Part shown: positions 9,107 to 17,251 of the stretch, in pieces
Layout: every line of letters starts with the position of its first letter
Position numbering within the stretch: position 1 is the stretch's first letter
Source of the DNA: Gimesia sp.
GTDB lineage: Bacteria > Planctomycetota > Planctomycetia > Planctomycetales > Planctomycetaceae
Direction: 5' to 3'
Assembly (NCBI RefSeq): GCF_040219335.1
Contig: NZ_JAVJSQ010000004.1
Coordinates: forward strand, 124,001-188,000
DNA: 64,000 bases
The notes under the pieces: model-generated
The model's database searches: none
What the model saw: the letters and a program-made list of their open reading frames with translations, nothing else
What the model was told of the DNA's origin: nothing
Position numbers and translations under genes: made by a program

Positions 9107-10188
9107 ACGCAGCCAGTGAGATCCAGACCACGAAAGATACTGCCCGCAAGCCGGTCACTGACGTACTGATTTCAGTCGTACTTCCTGTGTTCAATGAAGA
9201 AAGCGTCCTTACGGAACTCCAGCAGGCAGTTGAGGATGCTCTGCAAACTGTAGGCAGCCAGTATGAAATCATCTTCGTCAATGATGGTTCCTCTGACAAA
9301 AGCGGGCAGATACTCGATGAGTTAGCTGAGCTCAATCCCCGGGTAAGGGTATTGCACTTTGCTAAAAATTTCGGTCATCAGGCCGCCGTGCAGGCGGGGC
9401 TGTTGCACGCGTCCGGCGATGCCATCGTGATCATGGACTCCGATCTGCAGGACAGCCCGACCGCGATCGTGGAATTCGTGGAAACCTGGCAGGCTGGTTA
9501 TGACGTCGTTTACGCCATTCGAACCAAACGCAAAGAAAACCGTCTCAAACGCTGGGCATTCCAGACTTTTCATAAACTACTAAATAAAATCTCCCATACG
9601 CCTATCCCCCGTGATGCCGGTAATTTTGGTTTGATTGATCGCAAAGTTGCGATTCAAATCGCACAACTCAATGACCGTGACCGGTATTTTCCTGGTCTGC
9701 GCTCGTGGGTTGGATACCGACAGACCGGAATCCAGGTTGAGCGTATGGCACGGTATGATGACAACCCCCGTGTTTCTTTCGTACAACTCTGTCGACTGGC
9801 CAAGACGGCAATTTTCTCATTCTCATTCCTGCCTCTGACCATCTTCTACCTGATTGCTGCCCTTTCCACTCTGGTCTGTCTCGCTCTGATCTCATTTGTG
9901 CTCTACCACAAACTCTTTACCGGGCTGGCGATTCCAGGCTGGGCATCGACCACCATTACCGCCTCGTTCTTTGGTGCCCTGAATGCCCTGGGAATCGGTA
10001 TTTTGGGCGAATATGTGACTCGTATCTATGACCAGGTCCGGGCGCGGCCCATGTATATCGTCGGTACCAAGACGAATTTTGCCAACCCGGAAATTGAGGC
10101 ACCTTTATTGACCAGTCAGAATCAGCCGCAGCCAGAGACAGCACCTGTTTCCCGGCACTTGGATCCTGAATATTCCGGACAGCGCTGA
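9103..10188 (+). CDS. Glycosyltransferase family 2, dolichyl/polyprenyl-phosphate sugar synthase type
   Basis: 361 residues. The GT-A domain opens with VVLPVFNEE, has DGSSD at 61-65 and the metal-binding DSDLQD at 112-117. Two membrane helices follow at about 235-255 and 268-295, with the EYVTRIYDQVRARPMYIV ending typical of DPM1/GtrB-like enzymes. These transfer a sugar from a nucleotide donor to undecaprenyl phosphate on the cytoplasmic face; GT-C proteins then use the product outside. Three polytopic membrane proteins flank this gene, which fits such a partnership. The C-terminal 50 residues are Pro/Gln-rich and not conserved. It ends seven bases from a convergent gene. Confidence 0.88.
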   Translation: MNAASEIQTTKDTARKPVTDVLISVVLPVFNEESVLTELQQAVEDALQTVGSQYEIIFVNDGSSDKSGQILDELAELNPRVRVLHFAKNFGHQAAVQAGLLHASGDAIVIMDSDLQDSPTAIVEFVETWQAGYDVVYAIRTKRKENRLKRWAFQTFHKLLNKISHTPIPRDAGNFGLIDRKVAIQIAQLNDRDRYFPGLRSWVGYRQTGIQVERMARYDDNPRVSFVQLCRLAKTAIFSFSFLPLTIFYLIAALSTLVCLALISFVLYHKLFTGLAIPGWASTTITASFFGALNALGIGILGEYVTRIYDQVRARPMYIVGTKTNFANPEIEAPLLTSQNQPQPETAPVSRHLDPEYSGQR

Positions 10189-10195
10189 GAGCGGA

Positions 10196-11518
10196 TTACT
10201 GCGAAGTATGCTTCGCAATGCTGACTGAGTCCTGGAAGCGTGAGCTCGGCTTTTCGCCGGATTGCTGATTGCGATCTACCTCATAATTCTGGGTCGTATG
10301 CAGCAGACGCGGTCGGAAAACGACCATCAGCAGCATCGGCAGATACCAGAGCAGATAGACACTTCCTTGCTGCGGATACCAGAGCAGGGTGGCAATGATG
10401 ATCGCCGTCGTGTGTGACATCAAATGTCCCAGGTTTTTACGGCGGGGCCAGATTGTCAGACAGGTGATCAAAAGCACAAAAATCACAAATACAGGGATGC
10501 GATATGCAGAATCATACGTGCTCCAGAAGCCCGGCATATGCTGGCCTCCTTCAAACTTCAGCACGGACCAGTTGATCGAACCAATCGTCTGCTGCGTGAA
10601 AGAGAAACGATCAACTGATGTCAGAATCAGGCTGCCCAGCAGGACCACAGCTACCAGAGTTCCGGAAAGTACAAATCGCTTGAGCCCGTTTTTCCAGTAG
10701 AAACTGGCCCAGAGAGGCAGCAGGAAGACAGGGAAGAACATCGCCCCACAGGCCAGACCCATGAAAATTCCAGACAAAATCGGCTTCTGATACGTCACAA
10801 ATGCCCAGACCAGCAGCGCCGCTGGCAACACATGGTTGGCTTTACTGACGTCATAAGCGGTACAGGGTAGCAGTAGATAAAGCAGGGCCATCGCGAGCCC
10901 CACCTGTGTGTCTGCAAAATGGACCTTCCCCATGATAATCAGTCCCACAACCACAAATGCGTGTGCCAGAATCGCCATGATTCGGGCAGCCAGAGTCGCG
11001 TGATCCAGGGTCCCGGTAACGACTGCATTGGAGAAGGGAACCACTGGAGCAGCCAGCAGTCGCGCGGTAGGACCAGCTTCAGCAGGTTGCGTTTCCGCTG
11101 TATTACCGGCATCCTGCATACTCAACAGACTGTCAGCCTGTTTAACTGTCTGGATCGTATCTGGCGCCGGATTTTCCGTGAACACACGCACGACAAAAAA
11201 CGCAAAGATTGAGACACAGAGAAATGCCATTCCAAAGCTGTTCAGGTTCTGTTCGCCGCGAGGACGCCTCTGAAAGAAACAGTCGATACTCATCCGGATT
11301 ACGAACAGTCCCGTACCGACAAACAGCCAGAAATTACCCACTACCGGGTAGTCACCCAGGAATAAGAGACCAGGCGAAATCAAGAGCAACAGAATCAGGT
11401 CCAGATTGCGCAGCGAAAAAATCCGGTCAAATCGGAAAAAGACCGCCAGCGTCAGCAACAGGGAAAGATAAAACCATGTTGCTTCACTCACATAATAATC
11501 AGGTAAGATGTGATTCAT
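10196..11518 (-). CDS. Hypothetical polytopic membrane protein
   Basis: 440 residues with roughly nine to eleven hydrophobic segments, beginning with a helix at 14-28 and a paired set around 40-75. There is a hydrophilic stretch near 125-165, and the C-terminal 35 residues are polar. I do not recognise the family; the organisation and neighbourhood resemble mannosyltransferase-like (GT87-type) proteins, but no diagnostic motif is clear. The last codons contain a 7-bp hairpin (10200-10217, arms TGCGAAG and CTTCGCA) that lies at the junction of the two convergent genes and could limit read-through, although no T-run follows. Confidence 0.55.
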   Translation of the reverse strand: MNHILPDYYVSEATWFYLSLLLTLAVFFRFDRIFSLRNLDLILLLLISPGLLFLGDYPVVGNFWLFVGTGLFVIRMSIDCFFQRRPRGEQNLNSFGMAFLCVSIFAFFVVRVFTENPAPDTIQTVKQADSLLSMQDAGNTAETQPAEAGPTARLLAAPVVPFSNAVVTGTLDHATLAARIMAILAHAFVVVGLIIMGKVHFADTQVGLAMALLYLLLPCTAYDVSKANHVLPAALLVWAFVTYQKPILSGIFMGLACGAMFFPVFLLPLWASFYWKNGLKRFVLSGTLVAVVLLGSLILTSVDRFSFTQQTIGSINWSVLKFEGGQHMPGFWSTYDSAYRIPVFVIFVLLITCLTIWPRRKNLGHLMSHTTAIIIATLLWYPQQGSVYLLWYLPMLLMVVFRPRLLHTTQNYEVDRNQQSGEKPSSRFQDSVSIAKHTSQ

Positions 11519-11989
11519 ACAAGAATACCGCCAGTGACCTGAAATAAAATCACCAGTCGTCAGGGCTTAAGTTTTGAACAGGTCCCCTTGTTCAGCTTAA
11601 ACCAATGCACTCCGACTCAGCCAGATCACGATTGACCCAGACCTGACTGGGGAGCAGATTTGGCTTTATTGTTCACAGAATTTATATTTTAACCAGCCGA
11701 TAATTCCATTTTTCTCAAGATCGCACCGATTTTACCCGGAAGCATATCCGCATGTTCACACAAACAGGGGATAGATCAGACGGAATTGAACTGAAAACAC
11801 TGCTTTTCAATCGATTCAGTCTCCAAATCGAATGGAAGAACTCAGATAAAAACATCAGATTATTCAGGATTCTCTTTGAATATCTGTTTTTTACAGACAT
11901 GATAAAGCCTTCAGACAGCCTCCCCGAAACTGATCTGAGACGACAACTTGTTTCCCCGGAAATCCATTCCTGATCAATGGAGATTTCAG
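11519..11989. other. 471-base divergent intergenic region
   Basis: Separates the minus-strand membrane protein from the PQQ-propeller gene. It should contain both promoters. I found no convincing -35/-10 pair, no strong hairpin and no plausible coding frame; a 73-codon open frame at 11752-11973 lacks a ribosome site and shows no recognisable protein pattern. The part from about 11790 to 11910 is AT-rich. Confidence 0.5.
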
Positions 11990-14900
11990 ATGAAGAAATA
12001 CTGGACTTCAAGTTTCCTGTTCCTCTTTCTGACGTTGATCGGAGTACCGTCTCCCACCTTTTCGAATGAACCCGCAGTCAGCGGGCAGGGTAGTTCATCA
12101 TTCCTGGAAACCTTTCTCCCCAGATTGAACACGAAACAGGGTATCTGCGTTGTACTGGGACCGCTCCCGAATCAACAGGAATCGGAGCTCAATCGACTGA
12201 TTGAGCAAACTCAATTTCAGATCTATTTCCAGTCTTCTGATGCAGCGCAACTGGCTGAAGTCCGCAAGCTGGCAGATCAACGGGGTTGTCTGGGAAGTCG
12301 CCTGTTTGCAGATGCAGGAACAAATAATGCAATTGCCCTTGCCAGTAATCTGGCCGATGTCGTCCTGGTACCAGTCCCCCTTAAGAATGATCAGACTCGT
12401 GCAGAAATTCTCCGGGTCCTGCGTCCACAGGGAACCGCTTATCATTCTGAGGGAGAACTCACCAAACCGATTCCAACCGGCAACGATGACTGGACTCATC
12501 CCTATCATCGTCCCGACAACAATCCTCAATCAGAAGATCAGAATGCGCGGGCTCCCTACCGTACTCAGTTTCTGGCCGATCCTAAATTTTCCCCCATGCC
12601 CGAAGTTTCGGTCGCAGCAGGGGGGAAAGTATTCAAAGCGTTCGGACATATCGCACACAAACAGAATCAGAATGCCATTCTGAATACTTTAATGTGTATC
12701 AATGCCTTTAACGGCACGATCCTCTGGAAACGTCCACTCCCTGAGGGCTTTATGATTCACCGTAACACGATGATTGGCACCCCCGATGCACTTTACATAG
12801 CCGATGATAAGTCCTGCAAAATCATTGACAGTGAAACCGGCAAGATCAGAGACGAAATCGTGATCGATCAGAAGTTCTCTGATGGACCGGTCTGGAAATG
12901 GATGGGCATGCAGGATGGCGTGCTGTATGCACTGGTCGGAAATAAAGAAGTCAAAGTCGATACCCAGAAATCTGCACGGCGTGGACTGGGGCACTGGCCC
13001 TGGGACATGTGGAAGGGCCATGATTATTCCGATCCGAAAAATGCATTCGGCTTCGGCAGAACCTTCGTGGCGATCGATCTCAGCAACAAACAGATCCTCT
13101 GGCACTTCAAAGACCAGGACTATATCGACAGCCGGGGAGTCTGTATGAAAAACGGACGCATTTTCTACTACTGCCCAGATAAATTCCTGGCATGCCTGGA
13201 AACCAAAAAGGGCAAACAAATGTGGAAAAACAACGATCCCAAGCTTCTGGCTTCTATCGGATCCAACCAGCGCGCTCAACACTATGTAACTGGATACGCT
13301 ACCACCACCTATCTGAAATGCAGCGATGATTACTTGTTTTTTGCTGGTCCACAACGGCTGCATCTGGTATCCGCCTCTGCAGCCGATGGTTACCTGATGT
13401 GGGAAAAAGAACATGGAAATCTGCAACTGGTGCTCAGAAAGGATGGTATCTATGCAGCCGGCCCTAAAGAGACAGGAATGAAGCTGGACTACGCAACGGG
13501 TGACGTCCTCGCGGCACTCCCCACCCGCCGGGCCTGTACCCGGGCGACCGGTAGCGTCGACAGTATCTTTTTCCGCACCAGAGGCGGCACTGTCCGACTG
13601 GAAACGGCGACCGATTCAGCGCAACATATCGCTCCAATGCGGCCTCCCTGTCAGGATGGCGTGATCGTCTCGAACGGACTACTCTACTGGGGCCCCTGGA
13701 TGTGTGGTTGCGAACTTTCGCTGTATGGTCACATCTGTCTGGGCCCGGAACAGAATTCATCTACTCCCGCCGCAGATACTCCCCCGCGCCTTACCCGATA
13801 CACGGATCAGTTGGAAACAGTTGAACCACTTTCAGCGAGTGAACAGGACTGGACCGCTTTTCGTGGTGATGCCCGGCAATCTTCCAGCACCGAGGTCGAT
13901 ATCCCACCTAAAACAAAACAGGCATGGACCACGAAAGTTGTCAGTAACGCTCTCCCTACAGCCCCGGTTGTAGCAGGGGACATGATTTTTGTTGGAGACC
14001 GCAATGGAGCGATCTCTGCTTTCGACCTGGAGGGGAAACCGGTCTGGAAACGCTATACCGGCGGAGCGATCTACTATCCTCCCACAATCGCGCAGGACCG
14101 CCTGTTTGTGGGCTCAGCTGACGGACGCGTCTATGCGTATGCGGCCAGAACAGGCGAACCACTCTGGTCATTTCGTGTGGCTCCTACTGTCCGCTGGATC
14201 CCGGTATACGGTAAGCTGATCTCGACGTGGCCCGTTTCCGGTGGAGTCGTCGTCCACGATAACACCGTGTACGCAGCAGCGGGTATCGCTCACTTTGACG
14301 GCACACACCTGGTTGCCCTGGATCCTGTCTCTGGAGAACTCAAGCGTGAAAACAATACCTCGGGAGTTCTGTCCCCCACGGTCAACAGTGGCATCAGCCT
14401 GCAGGGAAGTCTATATATAGCTGACGATGAACTCCGTTTCCTGGCCGGAGGCGTTTATGAGCTTGCACGTTATGACCTCAAAACCCTTAAGTGCCTCAAC
14501 ACGCCGCGTTCCGAGGTCACCTCTCAATACCGTACCGCCTTTTATCCCTACTATCCTGAATACGGCAAATATCTGTCGATTGAACATACCCTCGCCGACC
14601 GCAGGGAACTCGTGCATGATGCCAGTTACGAAGGCAGCGTGTTTACCAACCTGACGCTCAAGGAAGCGTTGCCTCCCGGAGCCCCGAAAGAGAAAAAAGA
14701 GGTCGCCCGCTGGTTGAGTATGCGGGCACGCAGAACGGGACAGGCAATCAAACGCAAAAACCTCTGGGAAGATCAGCAGCAGCGGCGTTTCACCAGTTTC
14801 ATTGTGTCTCCCCAGACACTGCTGACAGCCGGACATCCCGATCAACAACCAGAGAAGCCGTTTCTCACCGCCATTGACATCGGAGAGGGAACCGATCTCT

Positions 14901-15013
14901 GGTCTCATCCGCTGCCAGCACTGGCTGTGAAAGGGGGGACCGCCATCGATTCCCAGGGCCGCATTTTCGTCACACTGGAGGACGGCCAGCTCTGTTGTTT
15001 CACTCCGGAATAA
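11990..15013 (+). CDS. Secreted PQQ-type beta-propeller protein with N-terminal methyltransferase-like domain
   Basis: 1007 residues. A signal peptide covers about 1-25 (MKKYWTSS then a hydrophobic run). Residues 45-145 look like a degenerate Rossmann methyltransferase: a glycine-poor first strand, an acidic and polar middle, and ILRVLRPQGTAY, the strand near the end of such domains. From about 150 onward come BamB/PQQ-like blades with repeats such as GTILWKRPLPEGF, GKPVWKRYTGGAIYY, GEPLWSFRVAPTVRW and GTDLWSHPLPALAV. A cysteine-rich loop, WMCGCELSLYGHIC, sits near residue 570. Function is unknown; such proteins are abundant in planctomycetes and periplasmic. ATG at 11990 is chosen over the frame start at 11948 because GGAG lies 7 bases upstream and it gives the signal peptide. 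Confidence 0.82.
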   Translation: MKKYWTSSFLFLFLTLIGVPSPTFSNEPAVSGQGSSSFLETFLPRLNTKQGICVVLGPLPNQQESELNRLIEQTQFQIYFQSSDAAQLAEVRKLADQRGCLGSRLFADAGTNNAIALASNLADVVLVPVPLKNDQTRAEILRVLRPQGTAYHSEGELTKPIPTGNDDWTHPYHRPDNNPQSEDQNARAPYRTQFLADPKFSPMPEVSVAAGGKVFKAFGHIAHKQNQNAILNTLMCINAFNGTILWKRPLPEGFMIHRNTMIGTPDALYIADDKSCKIIDSETGKIRDEIVIDQKFSDGPVWKWMGMQDGVLYALVGNKEVKVDTQKSARRGLGHWPWDMWKGHDYSDPKNAFGFGRTFVAIDLSNKQILWHFKDQDYIDSRGVCMKNGRIFYYCPDKFLACLETKKGKQMWKNNDPKLLASIGSNQRAQHYVTGYATTTYLKCSDDYLFFAGPQRLHLVSASAADGYLMWEKEHGNLQLVLRKDGIYAAGPKETGMKLDYATGDVLAALPTRRACTRATGSVDSIFFRTRGGTVRLETATDSAQHIAPMRPPCQDGVIVSNGLLYWGPWMCGCELSLYGHICLGPEQNSSTPAADTPPRLTRYTDQLETVEPLSASEQDWTAFRGDARQSSSTEVDIPPKTKQAWTTKVVSNALPTAPVVAGDMIFVGDRNGAISAFDLEGKPVWKRYTGGAIYYPPTIAQDRLFVGSADGRVYAYAARTGEPLWSFRVAPTVRWIPVYGKLISTWPVSGGVVVHDNTVYAAAGIAHFDGTHLVALDPVSGELKRENNTSGVLSPTVNSGISLQGSLYIADDELRFLAGGVYELARYDLKTLKCLNTPRSEVTSQYRTAFYPYYPEYGKYLSIEHTLADRRELVHDASYEGSVFTNLTLKEALPPGAPKEKKEVARWLSMRARRTGQAIKRKNLWEDQQQRRFTSFIVSPQTLLTAGHPDQQPEKPFLTAIDIGEGTDLWSHPLPALAVKGGTAIDSQGRIFVTLEDGQLCCFTPE

Positions 15014-15112
15014 GCCTGCTCATAAAGTCTTCTACTGACTTTCGGTGCAGGAGAAAATCCGTTAGGGTAAGGTTGTCGAACGATCTGAATTAACCCGTAA
15101 AAGTGTATTCCC

Positions 15113-16165
15113 ATGACAGCCACGTTCCAGCTTTTTCTACCGCAGCAATACTCAGAAACAATTCCAGTGCCCCCGGAAGGATCCGCACTGAAAGTTGGAG
15201 CCTTACCTCAGAATCAGACTTGTGATCTGTCAGCGGCAGACATCACCGGACTCTGTGAGCAGTCAGCAGCTGATTTTGTGGGATTTCTGGATTTTCCTAT
15301 TTCAGACTCCGGCTTGCCGGATCCACTGGTATCGGGTCAACTGGAAACTCCGCAACACAGTCTGATCGTGTGCCCTTTGAACAGAGCGACGCTCTTTAGT
15401 CAGGCGTGGGACACACTGACACCCACTGCTGCAGCCCTGGCCTTGAATCCTCTGGAACATGCATTGGTCCTGTTCAGAAAAGCGGACTTACAGAACCTGC
15501 AGAATCTGACCGCCAACAGCCATCTGCTCTGGCAGGCATTCATTCAACTGATTCAGGCTGAAGCAGACTGCCAGATACTTGATGCCGTGATCGACGTCGA
15601 CGACTATCATGGATTCCCCCGACATTTACCGGAGCTGGCTCCTCACGAACCCGGCTCGGAATGTGAGTGGCTTTATTCACTACTGCAGGCATATCAGCCA
15701 GAGAAGGATCTTCCCAAGATCAGCTCCCGCCCGGATGCTAAAGCCGTGAAAGCTGGCCTGCTTTGCATTCATGATTACCTCGAGGAAAGCCATCAATATT
15801 CGCAGTCGGTGCAGCATGATGGCAGACATCGTGCAGGTGACTACTGGCATCACATCATGCACCGCCGTGAGCCCGACTATTCAAACGCCAAATACTGGAG
15901 CAGGGCAGTCGGCCATCACCCGCTGCTCAATGCACTCCCGGACGTCATCGCCCCTTTATTTGCACAGTTTGAGGACGACCAGGTTTTAGACTGGCAAACC
16001 CCACTGGTGTCCAGTGGCAGATGGTCGCTGAACGCGTTCGTCGACTGCTGTGCAGAGTCAGCAGCCTCAGGGAATGCCTCCCTCGACACCTTTGCCAGGC
16101 AAAGTCAGTGGATCGAAATGCAGCTTTTACTCCAACGGACATCCCTTGATGCGACAACAGGTTAA
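15113..16165 (+). CDS. Hypothetical protein, His-rich C-terminal half
   Basis: 350 residues, no signal peptide and no membrane segment. I do not recognise the family. The first half carries short hydrophobic strands (DFVGFLDFP, LIVCPLNRATLF) as in an alpha/beta fold. Residues 220-275 are striking: AGLLCIHDYLEESHQYSQ, HDGRHRAGDYWHHIMHRREPDY and AVGHHPLLNAL hold about nine histidines plus acidic residues, suggesting a metal site or a conserved enzymatic core. It lies 99 bases after the PQQ-propeller gene on the same strand and could be co-transcribed. Function cannot be assigned. Confidence 0.6.
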   Translation: MTATFQLFLPQQYSETIPVPPEGSALKVGALPQNQTCDLSAADITGLCEQSAADFVGFLDFPISDSGLPDPLVSGQLETPQHSLIVCPLNRATLFSQAWDTLTPTAAALALNPLEHALVLFRKADLQNLQNLTANSHLLWQAFIQLIQAEADCQILDAVIDVDDYHGFPRHLPELAPHEPGSECEWLYSLLQAYQPEKDLPKISSRPDAKAVKAGLLCIHDYLEESHQYSQSVQHDGRHRAGDYWHHIMHRREPDYSNAKYWSRAVGHHPLLNALPDVIAPLFAQFEDDQVLDWQTPLVSSGRWSLNAFVDCCAESAASGNASLDTFARQSQWIEMQLLLQRTSLDATTG

Positions 16166-16602
16166 GAACAGGGGATAATTTCCGCTACACGGAGGATCTC
16201 CGGAGTCGGTTACGACCCGCAGGATTCTCATTTTGAATACGGAATAGAAATTCAGCAGAAATGAGCCCTTAAATTCTGTTGACAGCCGCGTTTGGGCGGT
16301 TATGATTTAATTACTTACCGCTCAATCCTCCTGCGACTCTCCTGCGGGCAAACCGAGTGGATATCCATCACTGGGATTTCCTTCGAGATATCGTTTCGCA
16401 GGGCCATCATGCAGGAATTAGATTTCCTCCTGATCTCTCCCTGCTGTCAGCAGAGCATACCCGATTGGAACATCCCGACTATGCTGGTGTTCATTTTCGG
16501 TGAAGCTTCCATCTGTTACCATTTCACTGAAAGAACCGGATTACAGAGATTCACGGAATCGTCTACCTCGACCGATTCATAGAAGTTAACGGGACCGTTA
16601 GT
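16166..16602 (+). promoter_or_regulatory. Intergenic region: promoter and about 290-base leader of the tatA pair
   Basis: Contains the strong promoter at 16279-16306. From the expected start point (about 16313) to the first tatA ATG is roughly 290 bases without a convincing gene. A 96-codon open frame (16292-16582) overlaps the promoter and has no recognisable content. The leader has several short self-complementary pieces (for example CCTGCGA/CTCCTGCGG near 16330) but no single dominant hairpin that I can see. Confidence 0.5.
16279..16306 (+). promoter_or_regulatory. Strong sigma70-type promoter
   Basis: Perfect -35 TTGACA (16279-16284), 16-base spacer, then TATGAT (16301-16306, five of six consensus bases). 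Best promoter match seen in the window. It points toward the tatA genes. Confidence 0.65.
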
Positions 16603-16800
16603 ATGTTTGGCTTTCCTGGCTGGATTGAAGTCGTCATTATTCTGGGAATTGTTCTCCTGCTGTTTGGCAAACGTCTGCCCGGCGTGATGAATTCCCTCGG
16701 TAGAAGCATTGTCGAATTCAAAAAAGGAGCGAAGGAAGGGGAGGAATCCGATGACGATTCCTCAAAGATCTCTTCGCAGGATTCCTCCAAAGACAGCTAA
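16603..16800 (+). CDS. tatA: Twin-arginine translocase subunit TatA/E
   Basis: 65 residues. A single membrane helix (about 6-20) runs into the diagnostic FG (21-22) and the amphipathic helix RLPGVMNSLGRSIVEFKKG (24-42), followed by a short acidic and serine-rich tail. TatA oligomers form the pore-like element that moves folded proteins bearing twin-arginine signals across the cytoplasmic membrane. It is shorter than usual (80-100 residues) because the tail is cut down. No tatC lies nearby. The ribosome site is weak (GGGACC). It is the first of two tandem tatA-like genes. Confidence 0.88.
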   Translation: MFGFPGWIEVVIILGIVLLLFGKRLPGVMNSLGRSIVEFKKGAKEGEESDDDSSKISSQDSSKDS

Positions 16801-16927
16801 TCAGGCTGACGAACCGCGACTGCGCGAATCAGAGGTTGAATTCAGTTTCCAATCGCCACAAGGTGCACAGTGCTTTCCAATTTGCGGAACACCTTCTTCA
16901 CCTTCATGATAATTGAGAGGTTAAAAC

Positions 16928-17251
16928 ATGTTCCAGACCATCACACACATCAATGCCGTCCCCGCCTTTCTGGGTATGCCTGGCGGTTATGAAATGATTA
17001 TTGTCGGCATTATTGCCCTGCTGCTGTTTGGTAAACGATTGCCAGAAGTCGCACGCAGCCTGGGCAAGGGGATTGTCGAATTTAAAAAGGGAGTGAGTGG
17101 TATCGAGGACGAAGTCAATCAGGCTTCTTACTCACATTCTCAGCCTGAAACGCCACGCCCCAAACCGGAAGAACGTTCGGAAGAATTCACTGCTCCGAAA
17201 TTCGAAGTTCCCAGTTCCGAACCCAAAGAAGAAAAATCAGAGCAGGCTTAG
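16928..17251 (+). CDS. tatA: Second TatA/E paralogue
   Basis: 107 residues: about 20 extra N-terminal residues, membrane helix at 21-33, FG at 34-35, amphipathic helix RLPEVARSLGKGIVEFKKG at 37-55, then a long Pro/Glu-rich disordered tail. It shares the LLLFGKRLP and GRSIVEFKKG-type core with the gene 127 bases upstream, so the two arose by tandem duplication. The start has GAGAGG about 9 bases upstream. Its last codon region overlaps by three bases (17248-17250) the end of the convergent beta-sandwich gene. Two TatA forms could differ in partner or cargo; this is inference. Confidence 0.88.
   Translation: MFQTITHINAVPAFLGMPGGYEMIIVGIIALLLFGKRLPEVARSLGKGIVEFKKGVSGIEDEVNQASYSHSQPETPRPKPEERSEEFTAPKFEVPSSEPKEEKSEQA

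Noticed and set aside
10200..10217. TGCGAAG/CTTCGCA hairpin at the convergent gene ends as a terminator
   Set aside because: No T-run on either strand and it lies within coding sequence, so it is noted only in the gene entry.
12689..13426. 245-codon frame antisense to the PQQ-propeller gene
   Set aside because: Shadow of a strong coding frame; no ribosome site or family pattern.
16292..16582. 96-codon frame in front of tatA
   Set aside because: It starts inside the spacer of the strong promoter and has no recognisable protein content, so the region is treated as leader.
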